Below, one piece after another: positions 9,217 to 18,959 of a stretch of DNA of 64,000 bases. The DNA is from Parabacteroides faecis. Its GTDB lineage: Bacteria > Bacteroidota > Bacteroidia > Bacteroidales > Tannerellaceae. Below the pieces are notes generated by a model. It was not told the DNA's origin. It did not search any database and was given only the letters and a program-made list of their open reading frames with translations. A program made the position numbers and the translations under genes. Every line of letters begins with the position of its first letter. The first letter of the stretch is position 1. The DNA is taken from positions 186,001 to 250,000 of the forward strand of contig NZ_BMPB01000008.1 in the NCBI RefSeq assembly GCF_014647375.1. Reading direction: 5' to 3'.

Positions 9217-11689
9217 ATTTTTCCTTTATTTTTAATAGGAAAGCAGCTAGCTCTCCTGATTTTTTGTTCACTTCACCTGCAATAGACGATGTCAGCGCAT
9301 CCCGCCATGAATAGTATAATTTCTCGAAAACAGTCATATCCCAGAAAGAAAGCCAGTAAATACCTATATCCAGATGGACCGGAGCCTTTTCAAGAATAAG
9401 CTGTTCTGTTTGTTTCCTGAATAAAGGATTAGCAGTGCGGGCTGTTGTCCCATTCAGAACAATGGTCATGGAAAAATCCAAGAGTAACTGCTGTTTCTTC
9501 GAAAACACCGCCTGATCATTACTTTCTCCTTCATCGTATTCTTCCTCCTCTTCTTCTGATTCTTCCAATTCGGTTTCCTGATTGATGGGAGCTAAAAGCA
9601 AGTGTTCGACTACATACATCGTTTCGCTCCTCCTGTTTAACATCAGAAGAAAACTACAGAGGCAATTCGCTGCATGTATAGCTTCCTCCTTTGAAGAAAA
9701 ACGTCCCAGTGAACTCCAGTTCTTTCCGATCCCATAACGGAATAAAAGTAAATAAAATACTGAGCCGCTATCATTCAGCGGGAGCGTCAATATCTTATAA
9801 TTGTCTATTTGAAATCCTTTTTGCAGAAAAGATTCAAAAATAAATCCATGCTGAAGCAAAGGGAACTGTAACCGCAGCCATTCATATTTGTCGTCAGTCC
9901 ATTCTCGTTTTCTTAGAGGCACGTCACACAAACGTTTCTCCTCTAGGATATCTTTTCGGTTCTGTGTCACCAAACGGTAATCCAATAGCCATCCAAGTTT
10001 ACTGAAAAAGGCGGAATCACCCAGCATACTCAAATTGTAACAAGGCAAGAGATTTGCTATCGGGTGTCCGTTTGCTCCGGCAAACCCGAGCAGTGTTGTA
10101 ATATACAGGTCTAATCCCGACCTTCCTGAATTGGTCGTATCATAAATGTTGATGCCTTTAAAACGTCCGTATCCCCATTCAGGTACTAAAGACAAGAATT
10201 TTGTCCGGCGAGCTGTTATTTCTTCCTCCGTATCTTCGTAGATATTCAAGTTATCCAGGAAAGTAGGATTACTTTGTTCCCCATAGATCTTGTCGATCAC
10301 ATCCAGCCACTTCCGTTTTTCATATTTCAGGGTATGGGACCTCCCTTTTTCGGTTTCCTCCCGTTTGATATCATCTGTCAATTCTTCCCACTTCAAAAGC
10401 GGATCATTGCTAAGAACCGGTATCCGATCTGTCGGTAGTTCGGAAGTAAGCTGCATCCATTGCCGTATATTTTCTACTTCATTTAATCCTTTGGCAACAA
10501 GAAGATCGAAAATAAGCATATAAGCTTTCAACTGCCGGGCTTGTGCTTTTCGTAAATCACTCTTATCTGGAGCAACTCCCCACTTATTGATGCCATAACA
10601 ATGCGGAAACTCATTTTGTACGCTGTAAAGAGTATAAATATCCCGAAAAGAACCAGCAGGTGACTTATAAAAATCAAGATTGCTTGTCCGGTGTTGGTCG
10701 CCATAAAGATTCATCTTATACAGGTACAATTGACGAGATACCTTCTCAAAATTGAAACTGATCTCTTGTCCTGCACATACCAGACGGATCAGTACTTCCG
10801 CTTTCTTTTTAGGGAATCGGACAGCGATGTTGTTCATTATTCCTGCCCCATCTAATTCCGGTAAATCAAGAGAACGGATTGATTTTACTCCTGCAATTTC
10901 TTTGATACGGTTATATAATTGAGAATAAACGGAAATTTGAATCGAATCAGTCAAGGAATCGTCATCGACAGTCAGGTAGTGAAGTCTGGGGCCTTCCAGT
11001 ATTTCATCCAGAGAGGTTCCGTTCTGTAACAAACTTTGCAGATTACGGTAACGGATCCCTCCGGTAAACATATCTGCAGCTTCCGTATAAATCCGGGAAA
11101 GTATCAGCGACGGATCGACTTCCGCCTCTATCTCTATCGTTCCCGTTATGGTCAGCGTATTCCAATTCACAAAATAAATTTCGTGCAGAGACTCACAAAG
11201 GTTCCGGTTCTGGTGGAACAATGATTGGATCTTTTGTTTCAGATACTTTTCCCGTATCTTATTATCAGACCAAAAACAAATTTGAATTTTCAGGTCATAC
11301 ATTCCCCGGCAAGTTTTTACATCCGTTGGTTCGAAAGGAATAACTTCTACGTTCTCGATATCGTCGAATGAATCGAAAATCAGTTTCCGGTAATCATCCG
11401 GTGTAACCGGGGAAACAGGAAAAACCTCCAGTGGACTGAAAAGCCCGTTTACTTTCGGAACAAAATGCTTATTTTCCGGAGTCAGGTAATCCTCCAGATT
11501 GAAAGATAACTGATAATCCAAATCCCAAAGAACATAATTCAGCAAATCAAGAATTGTCACACCAGGATCATGTATGTTATAGTCCGTCCATATTTTGCCG
11601 GACATACCTTGTACATATTCAAGCGACTCTTCCTGCAGAAGGGTGTACAACGACTCTTCGGGTTTAAAAGATTGGATCACTTCTTCCAT
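9200..11689 (-). CDS. eCIS baseplate wedge protein (gp6/gp7, Afp12-like)
   Basis: 829 residues. Near the N-terminus the segment DYNIHDPGVTILDLLNYVLW (about 37-56) carries the NIHDPGxT motif shared by baseplate-J-related proteins of eCIS. The body is mixed alpha/beta with a run of Glu at about 730-745 (EESEEEEEEYDEGE). It would form, with the 1130-residue protein, the wedges of the baseplate around the spike. It overlaps the next gene by 17 nt. The assignment rests on the motif, size and place in the operon. Confidence 0.75.
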   Translation of the reverse strand: MEEVIQSFKPEESLYTLLQEESLEYVQGMSGKIWTDYNIHDPGVTILDLLNYVLWDLDYQLSFNLEDYLTPENKHFVPKVNGLFSPLEVFPVSPVTPDDYRKLIFDSFDDIENVEVIPFEPTDVKTCRGMYDLKIQICFWSDNKIREKYLKQKIQSLFHQNRNLCESLHEIYFVNWNTLTITGTIEIEAEVDPSLILSRIYTEAADMFTGGIRYRNLQSLLQNGTSLDEILEGPRLHYLTVDDDSLTDSIQISVYSQLYNRIKEIAGVKSIRSLDLPELDGAGIMNNIAVRFPKKKAEVLIRLVCAGQEISFNFEKVSRQLYLYKMNLYGDQHRTSNLDFYKSPAGSFRDIYTLYSVQNEFPHCYGINKWGVAPDKSDLRKAQARQLKAYMLIFDLLVAKGLNEVENIRQWMQLTSELPTDRIPVLSNDPLLKWEELTDDIKREETEKGRSHTLKYEKRKWLDVIDKIYGEQSNPTFLDNLNIYEDTEEEITARRTKFLSLVPEWGYGRFKGINIYDTTNSGRSGLDLYITTLLGFAGANGHPIANLLPCYNLSMLGDSAFFSKLGWLLDYRLVTQNRKDILEEKRLCDVPLRKREWTDDKYEWLRLQFPLLQHGFIFESFLQKGFQIDNYKILTLPLNDSGSVFYLLLFRYGIGKNWSSLGRFSSKEEAIHAANCLCSFLLMLNRRSETMYVVEHLLLAPINQETELEESEEEEEEYDEGESNDQAVFSKKQQLLLDFSMTIVLNGTTARTANPLFRKQTEQLILEKAPVHLDIGIYWLSFWDMTVFEKLYYSWRDALTSSIAGEVNKKSGELAAFLLKIKEKYDRDR

Positions 11690-11697
11690 AGTTCTCT

Positions 11698-12219
11698 TTA
11701 TTTAATGATCCAGGTCATATCGTCTTCACCCCATAGTTCGGTGATCTTACAGCAGATATTCACATTTTCCCCATAATTGCTACGGGTACGTATTTGCAAA
11801 GCATAGGCATTTCCCCGGGAAGCCCAGCGGAGTTTCAGTTTACTCAAAAAGAACATATACCAGGAACGTGTATAGTTAATACGGAAATGATTTCCCATGC
11901 AATGCATAGCTACTGCGTGTATCAATGCGTACCGGTCAGACTTACGGCTTCCGCATCCTGCAGTGAGTGAATAAGCCCGACAAGAAGGACTCCAGTTTGT
12001 CAGTGTATGCCATTTGCCGTTTGCCGGAACCTCTATTCTGATCTCCGGTGTCGGAACAGGAGGGACAGGAGGTATGGGAGGCAATGGCGGAACAGGTTCC
12101 GGATACTCATCGTCTACCAGATTCAGCATTGAGTCAATCAGATCATTAAACTGTCCTTCATCCGGCATTTTTCCCCGTCTGAAGTATTCCTTTAATGTTT
12201 TTCTATCTTGCTTGGGCAT
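11698..12219 (-). CDS. eCIS accessory protein with proline hinge, possible fibre
   Basis: 173 residues in three parts: an N-terminal helical segment (1-40; KTLKEYFRRGKMPDEGQFNDLIDSML), a proline-rich hinge (about 43-60, repeats of PP[LIV]PP), and a 110-residue C-terminal domain beginning EIRIEVPANGKWHTLTNW with four or more Cys. The N-terminal segment resembles the attachment heads of Bacteroidota phage-tail-like appendage proteins as I remember them. It sits between the two big baseplate genes, where many eCIS carry a spike-lid, fibre or adhesin gene. A surface-binding domain is possible, but this is inference. It could equally be a cargo carrier. Confidence 0.5.
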   Translation of the reverse strand: MPKQDRKTLKEYFRRGKMPDEGQFNDLIDSMLNLVDDEYPEPVPPLPPIPPVPPVPTPEIRIEVPANGKWHTLTNWSPSCRAYSLTAGCGSRKSDRYALIHAVAMHCMGNHFRINYTRSWYMFFLSKLKLRWASRGNAYALQIRTRSNYGENVNICCKITELWGEDDMTWIIK

Positions 12220-12225
12220 ATTTTT

Positions 12226-15200
12226 TCAGCGTATTATAAATGTATTACTTATTTCTAATTCTCCAATACCTGCCTGATTATCCCATTTATCAGAATCGGT
12301 GGTCCTTATCAAATGTTCCTTACCGGGGAAAAGTATATTTCCGGGAATCGTAGGTTGTATAAACTCATCTCCTTCTGTCTTTCCGGAATAATAATCTTTC
12401 AGATAATACAGCTCCATTCCGATAAAGGTACGTTGCAGAACAACAAGCTTGACTACCGACTGAATATAAGGATTATCTCCTATCGTATTATGCATATCAT
12501 CCAATGTAAATGCATAATTAAAAACTGGCAATCCGGTAGCTTCCTGCCAGGGAGCGATACAGTTATTTATTTGTTGTATCACCTGGTCTTCCAGGACTCC
12601 CAACGGTATTGGCACTCTTTCGGCAAGTACAATCCAGCAACGCACCGTTACCTCCTCGTAGAAAGGGTTATCCACATTCAGCTTAACAAATGTACTGGAT
12701 TTGCTTTGCAGGTAATTTTCCACCTGTTTCAATAGCATGCCTTCACACAGCGGATAAGTACCGGGCGTATATCTATTGGGGACAACCGTAAGTTCCACAA
12801 CCGGTTGACCGCCATGTAATGATTTACCAGGACAGCAATAGGCTTTCCCGATTTCGGGAAAATGTGCCAATGCCATTTCTTCATAATCCCGGGCAGAAAC
12901 AGCACGGTTACGATGATTGATACGGTTGGCTATACGAACAATCATCTCTTCCCGGGTTTCTTCCGGTCTTCCTCCTTTAGCTCGTTCGATCTGACGGATC
13001 ATATCGATACCGATAATATCTTTTTCTGGTTTTGTAATGGTTCCGGGCGGTATTGACCCGGGTAACTTTTCTACATCGAATCCTTCCTGCTCTGTATCCA
13101 GTGTCACCTGAACGGCATTTGTATAAAAACCGGAAATAATAGGATTTATTAGATTAGCTCCGGGCTTCGGATCTTTGAAAGCTGCGCAAAGCCAAAAGAG
13201 TCCGTCTTCATCCAACCACTCTTCCGAAACCGGATCAGGTAATTGTAACTCGATCTGACCGGTTTGCATGAATGCAGAGGTCGTATCTTCCAAAAGAGCC
13301 AGAGGAGAAAGTTTCTCCCAATCCCATCTGTTACGTTTGATCAACCATCTGACTTCAGGTTGTTGAACAGTACTGAGCGACAATTTTAACGATTTAATTT
13401 TGATGAATAACCGGATCAATGTTTCTCCGACGGCACCACTGATAGCAAACAACAGATTGCGACTATTGGATATTCCTTCAAACAACAGGATCTCGTCGTC
13501 TGTATCGATTTGTTTCAGGCAGTCTTCCATCAATGGATGAATATGATACAGCGTACTGGATGCTCCTTTTGCCCCGGATTGAAATAAAATTTCTTCTTCG
13601 GCGGTATAAGACGCGCGAACCTGATCCATAAGCGGAACTATCGGCATTGGCGGAGGAATGACAATACCCTTTTTTTTATGACTGTTCCGGATCATGATAT
13701 CACTGAACATTTGCCTGTAAGTAGTATATCCGAATCCGATCTCCGGTTCCGCCAATATAAGTCTGAAAAGTCCGTCAGAAAAGGTTCCTTTCTCTACAGT
13801 CCATCTGAAAGTACTTGTTTTATTCACTTTTCCTTTTGGGAAGTTATATGAAAACAATTCGGTTAAGTCGGCATCTTCTTGTACTACCCACTTATTGTGT
13901 GACGAAAATGCTGTTTGTACTTTAAAGGAACTATTATCGAGAGGAGGTGTATATGTACTATAAATATCGGAATAGCCATTATTTGATGCCGGAAGTTCCA
14001 ACCATTCGCAGGTTAATTCGGTTGAAATCAAGTCCTTTTGAGCCATTTCTTCATTACCCCAGATCATCCATGCTCCACGTTCAGGCATAGGTCCGAACGG
14101 ATAAAAGGAACTCGATGCACTTACGGGACCAGCCAGGTTCTGTATATCCAGTGTTGAAATCCCGGTAACATCTACCCGGATATTCATTCGGGAAATATGA
14201 CATTGAGTAGCCCAAATATACGGATAAAAGACCGCATCCGGATTCATTAACAGTCGTAATACCGGTGCATTCGTAACCTTTCCGTAAGCATCTGTGCAAA
14301 CTGCTGTAGCTGGAAAATCCTCAGATAGCAGAAGATGTAACTTCAGACAACCGTTATCTGATAGGTAGATCAGTTCATATTCAGGAATAGGTGTCCAACC
14401 TTCCTGTGTACTGATTTCTAGACAAAAGGCATCGTTCAGATATTTCGGTTTTCCATAGGTAGAGTCGAACAGTTCCCGACTTTCATTTGTCAACGTAAAT
14501 GAGAGAGTGATAAATCTTTCTCCTTCCGACAAAAGAAATAAGGGCGATTCAATCATCATTCCCATAGATACCGCTATAGCCTGCTTATCATTATCGAGGA
14601 ACAAGTTCTGAGGTTTAAGAAGAGCAGGATCATCGGGATTTATATAGCTTGAAAGATCCTTTCTTAAAAGTAATCTGTCTTGTCTATAGGCTAATACAGT
14701 ATGAAGAGCTATTTGGCTGATATAGCTTTCCTTTTCATTTCGGTAGATCAAAGGAATATCATCTGTTTGTTTTCCTGCTATAAAACCAGTTTGTGCCGGA
14801 ATACATATCCGGTCCGATAATTCATTCGGTGTGAGTATCAACCAGGTATTATCAGGAATAAAAGCACGAGGACGTATTTGTAGTATTTTTTCTACATAAA
14901 AACCAGACAATTCTTCCCATCTCTTATTAAAACGACTGGCAATGCCGCTATAATTTCTTGCAAATGAAAGAATGAGAGCAAGTGAAGGGTCTACCAGACC
15001 GCTACTTTCGATATCTTTCGTATATAAATTTACATTTTCCTGCAAAAATCGTAGCGACTCCAATATTTTATAAAACAATAGGTCAAGCAGTTCATTCTGT
15101 GTGATAATAATATCAGAATGATCAACGTCTTTTCTCCCCCAATCAAATGTTAAACCAGCTAAAACATTCTCTTCCGGAAGAACATCCTTTAGCCAGTAAA

Positions 15201-15618
15201 AAGCAGAACTCAAATTTACTGTTATCTGGTTTTCCAGATCGATTGCCAACAATATTTTATTTTCAAAAGGGGCAGACGATAATAACCTTTTACGCCAGTC
15301 ATCTATCTTATTAAGTAAATTCTCCACTAATAATGAACGATATTCCCAATTCCCTTCAACAAATTCTTGTTCCAGGGGAGATGTATCTATTTGCCTGACC
15401 TCCGAAAGAACGACTATCGACTGTTTCAGATACAAGGCTTTCCAGTATCCTTTAGGTGTATTTTCCGAGTTGAAATAACGGATAAAGGAGGCATTTTCCA
15501 AAGCACGGGTAAGCAAACTGAAAGAATCATCTTCCAGAATACGAAACGGACAGACGACTTTTACATCGTCTGATCGTTTCTGTCTGCTTAAACCATCTCT
15601 TCCGTTATATAAAACCAT
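12226..15618 (-). CDS. eCIS baseplate J-like protein (gp6, Afp11-like)
   Basis: 1130 residues. The C-terminal third has the baseplate-J core: RIANRINHRNRAVSARDYEE (about 895-915), followed by FPEIGKAYC and ELTVVPN, and a repeated alpha/beta domain to residue 1080. The long N-terminal two-thirds is beta rich and family-specific. Gp6/J proteins form the ring that links wedges of contractile baseplates and triggers sheath contraction. It follows gp25 by 6 nt, the usual order in these systems. Confidence 0.85.
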   Translation of the reverse strand: MVLYNGRDGLSRQKRSDDVKVVCPFRILEDDSFSLLTRALENASFIRYFNSENTPKGYWKALYLKQSIVVLSEVRQIDTSPLEQEFVEGNWEYRSLLVENLLNKIDDWRKRLLSSAPFENKILLAIDLENQITVNLSSAFYWLKDVLPEENVLAGLTFDWGRKDVDHSDIIITQNELLDLLFYKILESLRFLQENVNLYTKDIESSGLVDPSLALILSFARNYSGIASRFNKRWEELSGFYVEKILQIRPRAFIPDNTWLILTPNELSDRICIPAQTGFIAGKQTDDIPLIYRNEKESYISQIALHTVLAYRQDRLLLRKDLSSYINPDDPALLKPQNLFLDNDKQAIAVSMGMMIESPLFLLSEGERFITLSFTLTNESRELFDSTYGKPKYLNDAFCLEISTQEGWTPIPEYELIYLSDNGCLKLHLLLSEDFPATAVCTDAYGKVTNAPVLRLLMNPDAVFYPYIWATQCHISRMNIRVDVTGISTLDIQNLAGPVSASSSFYPFGPMPERGAWMIWGNEEMAQKDLISTELTCEWLELPASNNGYSDIYSTYTPPLDNSSFKVQTAFSSHNKWVVQEDADLTELFSYNFPKGKVNKTSTFRWTVEKGTFSDGLFRLILAEPEIGFGYTTYRQMFSDIMIRNSHKKKGIVIPPPMPIVPLMDQVRASYTAEEEILFQSGAKGASSTLYHIHPLMEDCLKQIDTDDEILLFEGISNSRNLLFAISGAVGETLIRLFIKIKSLKLSLSTVQQPEVRWLIKRNRWDWEKLSPLALLEDTTSAFMQTGQIELQLPDPVSEEWLDEDGLFWLCAAFKDPKPGANLINPIISGFYTNAVQVTLDTEQEGFDVEKLPGSIPPGTITKPEKDIIGIDMIRQIERAKGGRPEETREEMIVRIANRINHRNRAVSARDYEEMALAHFPEIGKAYCCPGKSLHGGQPVVELTVVPNRYTPGTYPLCEGMLLKQVENYLQSKSSTFVKLNVDNPFYEEVTVRCWIVLAERVPIPLGVLEDQVIQQINNCIAPWQEATGLPVFNYAFTLDDMHNTIGDNPYIQSVVKLVVLQRTFIGMELYYLKDYYSGKTEGDEFIQPTIPGNILFPGKEHLIRTTDSDKWDNQAGIGELEISNTFIIR

Positions 15619-15624
15619 TCTTTC

Positions 15625-16020
15625 TTACTTATTTTGTAAATAAAACGGATATACAAAATTTGCATCCGTATTGGTTTGTCTGATCAAGTAATCCAGTTCG
15701 ATCAACAGGACTCCGTCAGGCTCACGGGATGTGTCGATGTTTACCTTTTTTAGTGATATTCTGGGTTCGAATAACAGGATCGCTCGTTCTATTTCATCCT
15801 TCATCCGGGTTATAACCGAACTGGTAATCTGTTCAAAAACAAAATCTGCCAGATTACATCCATAATTTCTGTTGAATCGTTCTCCAACCCGGGTCGAGAA
15901 CAGAATAATCAAACTCTGCCTGATATCTTCTTCATACTCCGACATTCTTGTCGTTCTTTTATCATTTTGGAAATCTGGAGGAAAACTCCAGCCCCTTCCT
16001 AAAAAAGATTTATCTTCCAT
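15625..16020 (-). CDS. eCIS gp25-like baseplate protein
   Basis: 131 residues from the ATG at 16020; the frame is open further upstream but that part overlaps the PAAR gene in another frame and is not real. The sequence EEDIRQSLIILFSTRVGERF (about 30-49), containing the EPR-type/baseplate-wedge pattern with FNRNYGC after it, is characteristic of the gp25/lysozyme-like baseplate family. Gp25 nucleates the sheath on the baseplate. Its start lies 5 nt after the PAAR stop. Confidence 0.9.
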   Translation of the reverse strand: MEDKSFLGRGWSFPPDFQNDKRTTRMSEYEEDIRQSLIILFSTRVGERFNRNYGCNLADFVFEQITSSVITRMKDEIERAILLFEPRISLKKVNIDTSREPDGVLLIELDYLIRQTNTDANFVYPFYLQNK

Positions 16021-16025
16021 CTTTT

Positions 16026-16328
16026 TTAACCTCCTATTATAACTGTTGGACACCCAACAACGATCTGTCCTCCATGAGCAGTAGTATCTCCCATACGAGC
16101 AGCTGGTCTTCCACCGATCATTACGGTAGCAGATCCTTTGATAATTGTATCCGGTGGTCCCACACAAACGCACATATCCCCCACGACGGCGGCTGGCATT
16201 TTGCCTATTAAAACATTTGGTACACATGGCCCCGTTACCGGACCTCCCACATGAGGTATAGGTGAAGGAAATGCCGGTGTTTGCATTGGACATGTATGCA
16301 TATCAGTAATTCTTGCAGCCGGTGGCAT
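16026..16328 (-). CDS. PAAR spike-tip protein
   Basis: 100 residues. PAAR repeats are plain: MPPAARITDMHTC at the start, then GKMPAAVVGD and GGRPAARMGD. Such proteins fold into a cone with a bound metal ion that sharpens the spike; here Cys and His residues in the first 20 positions could be ligands. It is a bare PAAR with no fused effector. It lies between the spike (19 nt) and gp25 (5 nt). Confidence 0.93.
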   Translation of the reverse strand: MPPAARITDMHTCPMQTPAFPSPIPHVGGPVTGPCVPNVLIGKMPAAVVGDMCVCVGPPDTIIKGSATVMIGGRPAARMGDTTAHGGQIVVGCPTVIIGG

Positions 16329-16347
16329 AATTTTACTCCTTTCTTTT

Positions 16348-18126
16348 TTAATTTATCATTACCATTGCGCCTTTAACAACCGTCTGCCCTGAAGCAGACA
16401 ACTCAGCTTTTGCATTGCCGGAAACAGAAATGCTAACCTTAGCTGCTGCCTTTACATTGAGACCTTCAATGGAAGTATCTGATTTGGCTTTTATATCCGC
16501 TTTCATTCCTGCATCCAGAACAATATTACCCCTCGCTTTCATCATCAGATCTTTCGATGAATTCAATGTGATACCACTATCATTCATTATGATCTCATTT
16601 TTATGTTGATCACAAAGTCGTATGCATTTTCCGTCATCATTTATCTCGATGCTGTTTTTTCCCGGAGTATACAGTTTTATACTTTTTTTCTTTTCGTCGA
16701 ACTCAAGCTTTAATTGAGCACGTGTAACAATCGATTTTAAATCGTTCGATGATTCAGGTTGGTAGGGAGCCGCTTGTTTGCTGCTATACATACTTCCCAA
16801 AATAACCGGGAAACGGGGGTCATTATTAAAGTAACCGATCACAACTTCATCTCCCTTTTCAGGGAAGAAGAAACTTCCGGATGTATTTGTAGCATACAGA
16901 GTACATAAACGTGCCCATATATCTTTCCCTAGTAAAGGTATATTGACCCGTACACGAAATTCCTTTTCCTGATCATTACTTATTTCTTTCACTTTTCCGA
17001 CATGTAACCCTTCAATACCAGGTAACAAACCGGCTCCTGGAGGTGCTATAACATCAGGTAAGTCTGTTACGTTTTCCGGCATAAGCCCCATATGAACACG
17101 CGTGATCCATTGGCCTTTTTCTATCGTATGTTCTACACCACCGACATACACACTCCCATTGAAACGTTTTCCTACATTTTCCAGCAAAACAACAGACCCG
17201 GGTTCAATTTCGGCACTCCCTATAAAAGAGAAGTCCCCCTGGAATCGGGACATGGCATTTCTCATAGCCATTGCATCTGCCCAGGTTTTCAATTCGTTAT
17301 TCGATATAGGAGCATCGGTCTGGCAATATAGACTTTCCCCTCCTTTATCCTGTAAATATTTTACGGGTATATTGCCTTGTGAATTAACCGAAGGAGCCGA
17401 AGCCGTTTCGGAGATAGTTGTTTGACTGGCTATTTTCCAGGTATTAGCTACAACTTTCGAATATTGCTCAGAAGAGGAAAGTGTACCATTGAAACTAACC
17501 AGATTAACGCCATTGGTGACTGTCAATACTGGAGAAGCACTAACCTTCGGTCGTTCTACAATCATCTTCTTTCCCTGAATACAAATAACCAATCCGTTAG
17601 CTTCTGCGCGTGAACGAATAAAATCCCAATCGCTGCAATAATACTGAACCAATGATTCATGCTCGATTTGAGTCGGATTCACAGAAACAGATAGCCCGTA
17701 TTGTTTGCCAAGCCGTACTATAATATCGGAATCTTTTACCTTTTCAAATAACTGGTTTTTACGCCCTTGAGTTGCCAGGAAAATAGAATCACGGCACTCA
17801 ACTACCAATTGGGGACGTATCCCCCCCTGTATCTGGACATTCATACCTATTATCATACCGGAAAAAATCACGCGTTTGGGTTCATTATCATAACCAGCTT
17901 CAATTTCTATATCATTGCCCGGCTTAAAAGTATCGGCATCACATTCAGGAAAAGAGAACGAATCGTTATCTCCTGTATCAAACTGCAATGTTGCATTGCC
18001 TATCCGGTTTAAAATCCGGCAGACATGTAATGAGGAAAGCCCAAAAGATTCATCAATTTCCTTTCCATTTGTTTTTATTATATATGAAATAATCTTGTCA
18101 CTGTTTGCTATTAACGAATTTTCCAT
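16348..18126 (-). CDS. eCIS spike protein (VgrG/gp5-gp27-like, Afp8-like)
   Basis: 592 residues. Residues 1-370 correspond to the gp27-like hub, then an OB-fold at about 395-460 (FRVRVNIPLLGKDIWARL ... EKGDEVVIGYFNNDP), then a C-terminal beta-prism with short repeated strands (IKLYTPGKNSIEIND, ITLNSSKDLMMKA). This is the central trimeric spike that carries the PAAR tip. No effector domain is appended after the needle: it ends in TVVKGAMVMIN. The start lies 2 nt after the LysM/tube-cap stop. Confidence 0.92.
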   Translation of the reverse strand: MENSLIANSDKIISYIIKTNGKEIDESFGLSSLHVCRILNRIGNATLQFDTGDNDSFSFPECDADTFKPGNDIEIEAGYDNEPKRVIFSGMIIGMNVQIQGGIRPQLVVECRDSIFLATQGRKNQLFEKVKDSDIIVRLGKQYGLSVSVNPTQIEHESLVQYYCSDWDFIRSRAEANGLVICIQGKKMIVERPKVSASPVLTVTNGVNLVSFNGTLSSSEQYSKVVANTWKIASQTTISETASAPSVNSQGNIPVKYLQDKGGESLYCQTDAPISNNELKTWADAMAMRNAMSRFQGDFSFIGSAEIEPGSVVLLENVGKRFNGSVYVGGVEHTIEKGQWITRVHMGLMPENVTDLPDVIAPPGAGLLPGIEGLHVGKVKEISNDQEKEFRVRVNIPLLGKDIWARLCTLYATNTSGSFFFPEKGDEVVIGYFNNDPRFPVILGSMYSSKQAAPYQPESSNDLKSIVTRAQLKLEFDEKKKSIKLYTPGKNSIEINDDGKCIRLCDQHKNEIIMNDSGITLNSSKDLMMKARGNIVLDAGMKADIKAKSDTSIEGLNVKAAAKVSISVSGNAKAELSASGQTVVKGAMVMIN

Positions 18127-18128
18127 CT

Positions 18129-18785
18129 CTAAATTATTTTTGGTAATTTCAATAATGTTCCTGCTATATCTTTCCGAAGGCTATTTAATTCATTTAATTT
18201 GGCTACCAATGGTGCTACTAATGCATCAGAATATTTTTTGTCACAGAGACTGGTTACATTGTCTCCTTCTTTTGCTTTAATTAATTCTGATAGCTTCCTG
18301 CTATTTGAATTAACAAGATCCCGATCTATCTTGAGTGTATTCACAAATGACAGGTCGATCTTTACGCGAAGCGGGTCACCATTCGGAGAAAATAATGTAT
18401 AATTAAGCGAATAACTGCTCAACTGGCCTTTAAATAGTAAATCACCCCAGTTGATTACCACAAAATTCGGCCGTTGAATATTGCCATTGTAGTTATATAT
18501 AACGACATCCAAATCATTAACCAAGTCCTTTACTGTGCTACTATTTGTTCCCGGAAGAACTCCTGTACCATCAAAAACAATTGAAAACGATAAAGTTTCT
18601 TTTCCGTATTTTTCAAAATGTTGAGCATTGTTTGAGGATTTTTGCTGTTTGCTATCCGACAAATTAACGTCTTTCGATATCTTGTAGCTGTCCGGATTTA
18701 TAAGGACATCTATAGATACCAGCTTATTTGTGAAGGATTCATCCCCGTAAGCTGTCAAAGACATTTTTACCAATCCACCTTGCAT
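18129..18785 (-). CDS. eCIS tube-cap/LysM protein (CIS_tube, gp53/Afp7-like)
   Basis: 218 residues; a second ATG seven codons in (MSLTAYGDESF, 18764) is preceded by AAGGTGG and may be the real start. The N-terminal 150 residues match the CIS_tube family, with a beta-barrel related to the tube and INPDSYKISKDV near 32. The last 50 residues (AKEGDNVTSLCDKKY ... LLKLPK) look like a degenerate LysM module. In Afp/PVC such proteins link the spike hub to the tube. Its neighbours on both sides are tightly packed. Confidence 0.85.
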   Translation of the reverse strand: MQGGLVKMSLTAYGDESFTNKLVSIDVLINPDSYKISKDVNLSDSKQQKSSNNAQHFEKYGKETLSFSIVFDGTGVLPGTNSSTVKDLVNDLDVVIYNYNGNIQRPNFVVINWGDLLFKGQLSSYSLNYTLFSPNGDPLRVKIDLSFVNTLKIDRDLVNSNSRKLSELIKAKEGDNVTSLCDKKYSDALVAPLVAKLNELNSLRKDIAGTLLKLPKII

Positions 18786-18791
18786 ATGCTT

Positions 18792-18956
18792 TTATCTTTT
18801 TCCTTTTCCACTGTTATTACCAATATTATTCCAACGAAGCTGTTCCAGGATATCCCGTTTCAACTGCTCTTTCCATTCCTGCGTAAGAAGTTCCTCGCGT
18901 GTCCGGACCTTTTCAACTGTTGTACGTACTATGATCTCTTTAATTACTATTGCCAT
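18792..18956 (-). CDS. DUF5908 small eCIS protein (54 aa)
   Basis: A short gene read directly from the minus strand between tube 2 and the LysM protein. The product begins MAIVIKEIIVRTTVE and continues with a charged helix (TREELLTQEWKEQLKRDILEQL) and a Gly/Asn/Lys tail. The beta-strand start with I-x-E-[IL]-V-[IV] and the position are those of the DUF5908 family, which is largely confined to eCIS loci of Bacteroidota. Role unknown; a small baseplate part is an inference. Gaps are 3 nt upstream and 6 nt downstream, as expected for an operon gene. Confidence 0.85.
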   Translation of the reverse strand: MAIVIKEIIVRTTVEKVRTREELLTQEWKEQLKRDILEQLRWNNIGNNSGKGKR

Positions 18957-18959
18957 AAA

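Noticed and set aside
16021-16293. Upstream extension of the gp25 reading frame (Cys/Arg/Tyr-rich)
   Set aside because: It overlaps the well-supported PAAR gene in another frame and has shadow-like composition; gp25 homologues start at the ATG at 16020.
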